Source: an uncultured Bryobacterales bacterium (GTDB taxonomy: Bacteria > Acidobacteriota > Terriglobia > Bryobacterales > Bryobacteraceae). From it: DNA of 5,857 bases. The notes under the pieces were generated by a model, which saw nothing but the letters and a program-made list of their open reading frames with translations, ran no database searches and was not told where the DNA came from. A program made the translations under genes and the position numbers. Below are positions 4,592 through 5,857 of the stretch, piece by piece. The stretch is from contig CALMAV010000261.1 of assembly GCA_937859895.1 (NCBI GenBank), positions 1-5,857 on the forward strand, written 5' to 3'. Each line of letters starts with the position of its first letter. Within the stretch, counting starts at the first letter, position 1.

Positions 4592-5857
4592 TTGCGCGTT
4601 CGCATTCGGATTCAGCAAGGCTTCAGGCCAAGAGCGTCGAGCGATTCGCGCCAAGCGGAAAACGCGACCAAACCTGTAGCAGACCCGGCACCGGTTCGTG
4701 GCGCTACTGGGGCAGCTCCGGCTCTGGGGGCTTCGTCTGTTGTTGCACTGGGAATACTGATAAGCCGGATCACCGGTCTGGTGCGTGAGCGAGTGATTGC
4801 TCACTATTTTGGACAAGGACCAATTGCTGATGCGTTCCGGGCGGCCATCCGCATCCCGTACCTCCTCTACAATCTTTTTGGCGAGGGCGTGCTCTCGGCT
4901 TCGTTCATCACGGTCTATTCCAAGCTGCGCGCAAAAGGCGAAACAGATGAAGCCGAGCATCTGGCCAAAGCAATTTTCGGTCTGCTGGCTGCAGCGTCTT
5001 CGGTACTGGTCTTAGCCGGGGTGTTGGCAACTCCCTGGCTGGTGGACATTATCGCCTGGGGCTTCAGCGGCGAACGGCGCGCTCTCACTATCCGGCTCGT
5101 GCGCATCTTATTTCCCGGTACAGGCTTGCTTGTGATGAGTGCCTGGTGCCTGGGCGTACTTAACAGCCACCGTCAATTTCTGCTTTCCTACTTGGCTCCG
5201 GTTGCCTCTAACGTCGCCATGATTGGAGTGTTGCTTTCCTTCGGCGGCGCAGAGCCAGAGGAAAAGCTGATCACGGACTTAGCCTGGGGTTTTGTGCTGG
5301 GCAGTGCGCTGCAGTTTCTAGTGCAACTGCCGCGTGTATTGCAGCTGTTACCGCACTTCCGCCCGGCCCTGGAGCTGTACTCGCAACATGTGCGCACGGT
5401 GGTCAGAAACTTTGGGCCTATCTTCCTCAGCCGTGGCGTAGTTCAAATCAGCTCCTCCGTAGACTCGATGATTGCGAGCACTCTGCCCGCAGGTGCCGTA
5501 GCGGCTCTGGCCAACGGGCAGATCATTGCGCTACTGCCGGTGAGCCTGTTCAGCATGTCGATCTCAGCCGCGGAACTTCCGGCTCTGTCTAGCGCTGTTG
5601 GAACCGACGCGGAAGTAGCTGCCATTCTGCAACGTCGGCTTTTAGCAGGGCTGCGGCGGATCGCATTCTTCATTGTTCCTTCCGCGGTGGCTTTTCTCGC
5701 TTTAGGCGATACGCTGGTCGCGGCGCTCTACCAAGGCGGGCGGTTCTCGCATGGCGACGCTCGTTACACATGGTCGGTGCTGGCGGGTTCTGCAATGGGC
5801 CTGCTGGCCACGGCAATGGGGCGGCTCTATGCATCGGCGTTCTACGCTCTACTCGAC
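4592..5857 (+). CDS. murJ: MurJ/MviN-type lipid II flippase, 3' end beyond window
   Basis: Inner-membrane polytopic protein of the MOP exporter superfamily; MurJ moves lipid-linked peptidoglycan precursors across the membrane. The frame is open from 4583 (after TAG 4580-4582) to the last base: 422 codons from the TTG at 4592 and no stop, against roughly 500-550 in the family, so the C-terminal membrane segments are missing. The family signature is clear: SRITGLVRERV (58-68), ADAF (79-82), then IPYLLYNLFGEGVLSASF (88-105), followed by alternating hydrophobic helices such as 120-145. Arg59, Arg65 and Asp80 match conserved cavity residues of E. coli MurJ (R18, R24, D39). Later GQIIALLPVSL (309-319) and AAELPALS (326-333) fit a divergent MurJ clade. 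The start is uncertain: there is no ATG in frame before the first helix and no Shine-Dalgarno before TTG 4592. That start gives an Ala/Pro-rich extension of about 45 residues. Confidence 0.9.
   Translation, partial: MRVRIRIQQGFRPRASSDSRQAENATKPVADPAPVRGATGAAPALGASSVVALGILISRITGLVRERVIAHYFGQGPIADAFRAAIRIPYLLYNLFGEGVLSASFITVYSKLRAKGETDEAEHLAKAIFGLLAAASSVLVLAGVLATPWLVDIIAWGFSGERRALTIRLVRILFPGTGLLVMSAWCLGVLNSHRQFLLSYLAPVASNVAMIGVLLSFGGAEPEEKLITDLAWGFVLGSALQFLVQLPRVLQLLPHFRPALELYSQHVRTVVRNFGPIFLSRGVVQISSSVDSMIASTLPAGAVAALANGQIIALLPVSLFSMSISAAELPALSSAVGTDAEVAAILQRRLLAGLRRIAFFIVPSAVAFLALGDTLVAALYQGGRFSHGDARYTWSVLAGSAMGLLATAMGRLYASAFYALLD

Noticed and set aside
4404..4679. Open frame with ATG at 4404 and internal ATG at 4533 in the htrA/murJ divergent region
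   Set aside because: Its first part is antisense to the htrA signal peptide region and it ends inside the murJ N-terminus. The peptide shows no recognisable domain. It is kept only as a possible indel explanation for the murJ start.
4574..4960. Minus-strand 128-residue open frame opposite murJ
   Set aside because: It is antisense to the first membrane helices of murJ, has no domain or signal of its own, and composition explains it as a shadow frame.

Overview
The window reads as ordinary chromosomal DNA from a Gram-negative-type bacterium with moderately high GC. The style of the MurJ and HtrA proteins, the bacterial deoxyhypusine-synthase-like gene and the GGAGTCAG / GGACAGACGGAG intergenic repeats together suggest an Acidobacteriota (Terriglobia-like) genome. 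That placement is inference from recalled family patterns; no marker gene here proves it.

Layout, left to right. (1) 104-1450, plus strand: a complete nucleotide-sugar dehydrogenase of the UDP-N-acetylglucosamine 6-dehydrogenase (WbpA) type, with its NAD-binding motif, catalytic lysine and catalytic cysteine. (2) 1451-1632: no gene, but a dispersed-repeat remnant made of degenerate 10-bp units, bounded by an 11-bp inverted repeat. (3) 1633-1722, minus strand: tRNA-Ser with anticodon CGA and an encoded CCA end. (4) 1749-2726, minus strand: a deoxyhypusine-synthase-like enzyme that keeps the catalytic lysine but differs at most of the polyamine-contact positions known from human DHS. (5) 2727-3014: a repeat-dense intergenic stretch with four GGAGTCAG words, a 25-bp inverted repeat and an 18-bp direct repeat. 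(6) 3015-4511, minus strand: a complete exported HtrA/Deg serine protease with two PDZ domains. (7) 4592 to the window end, plus strand: the N-terminal part of a MurJ/MviN lipid II flippase homologue. It runs off the right edge and is divergently oriented from htrA across a very short spacer.

The genes do not form one pathway. wbpA feeds surface-polysaccharide synthesis, murJ serves peptidoglycan precursor export and HtrA does envelope protein quality control, so three of the four proteins are envelope-related. The DHS-like protein belongs to polyamine chemistry and lies directly upstream of the tRNA. I found no defence system, phage, IS element, CRISPR array or clearly new system. The points most worth a second look are the remodelled active site of the DHS-like enzyme, the altered central-cavity residues of the MurJ homologue, and the two intergenic repeat structures.
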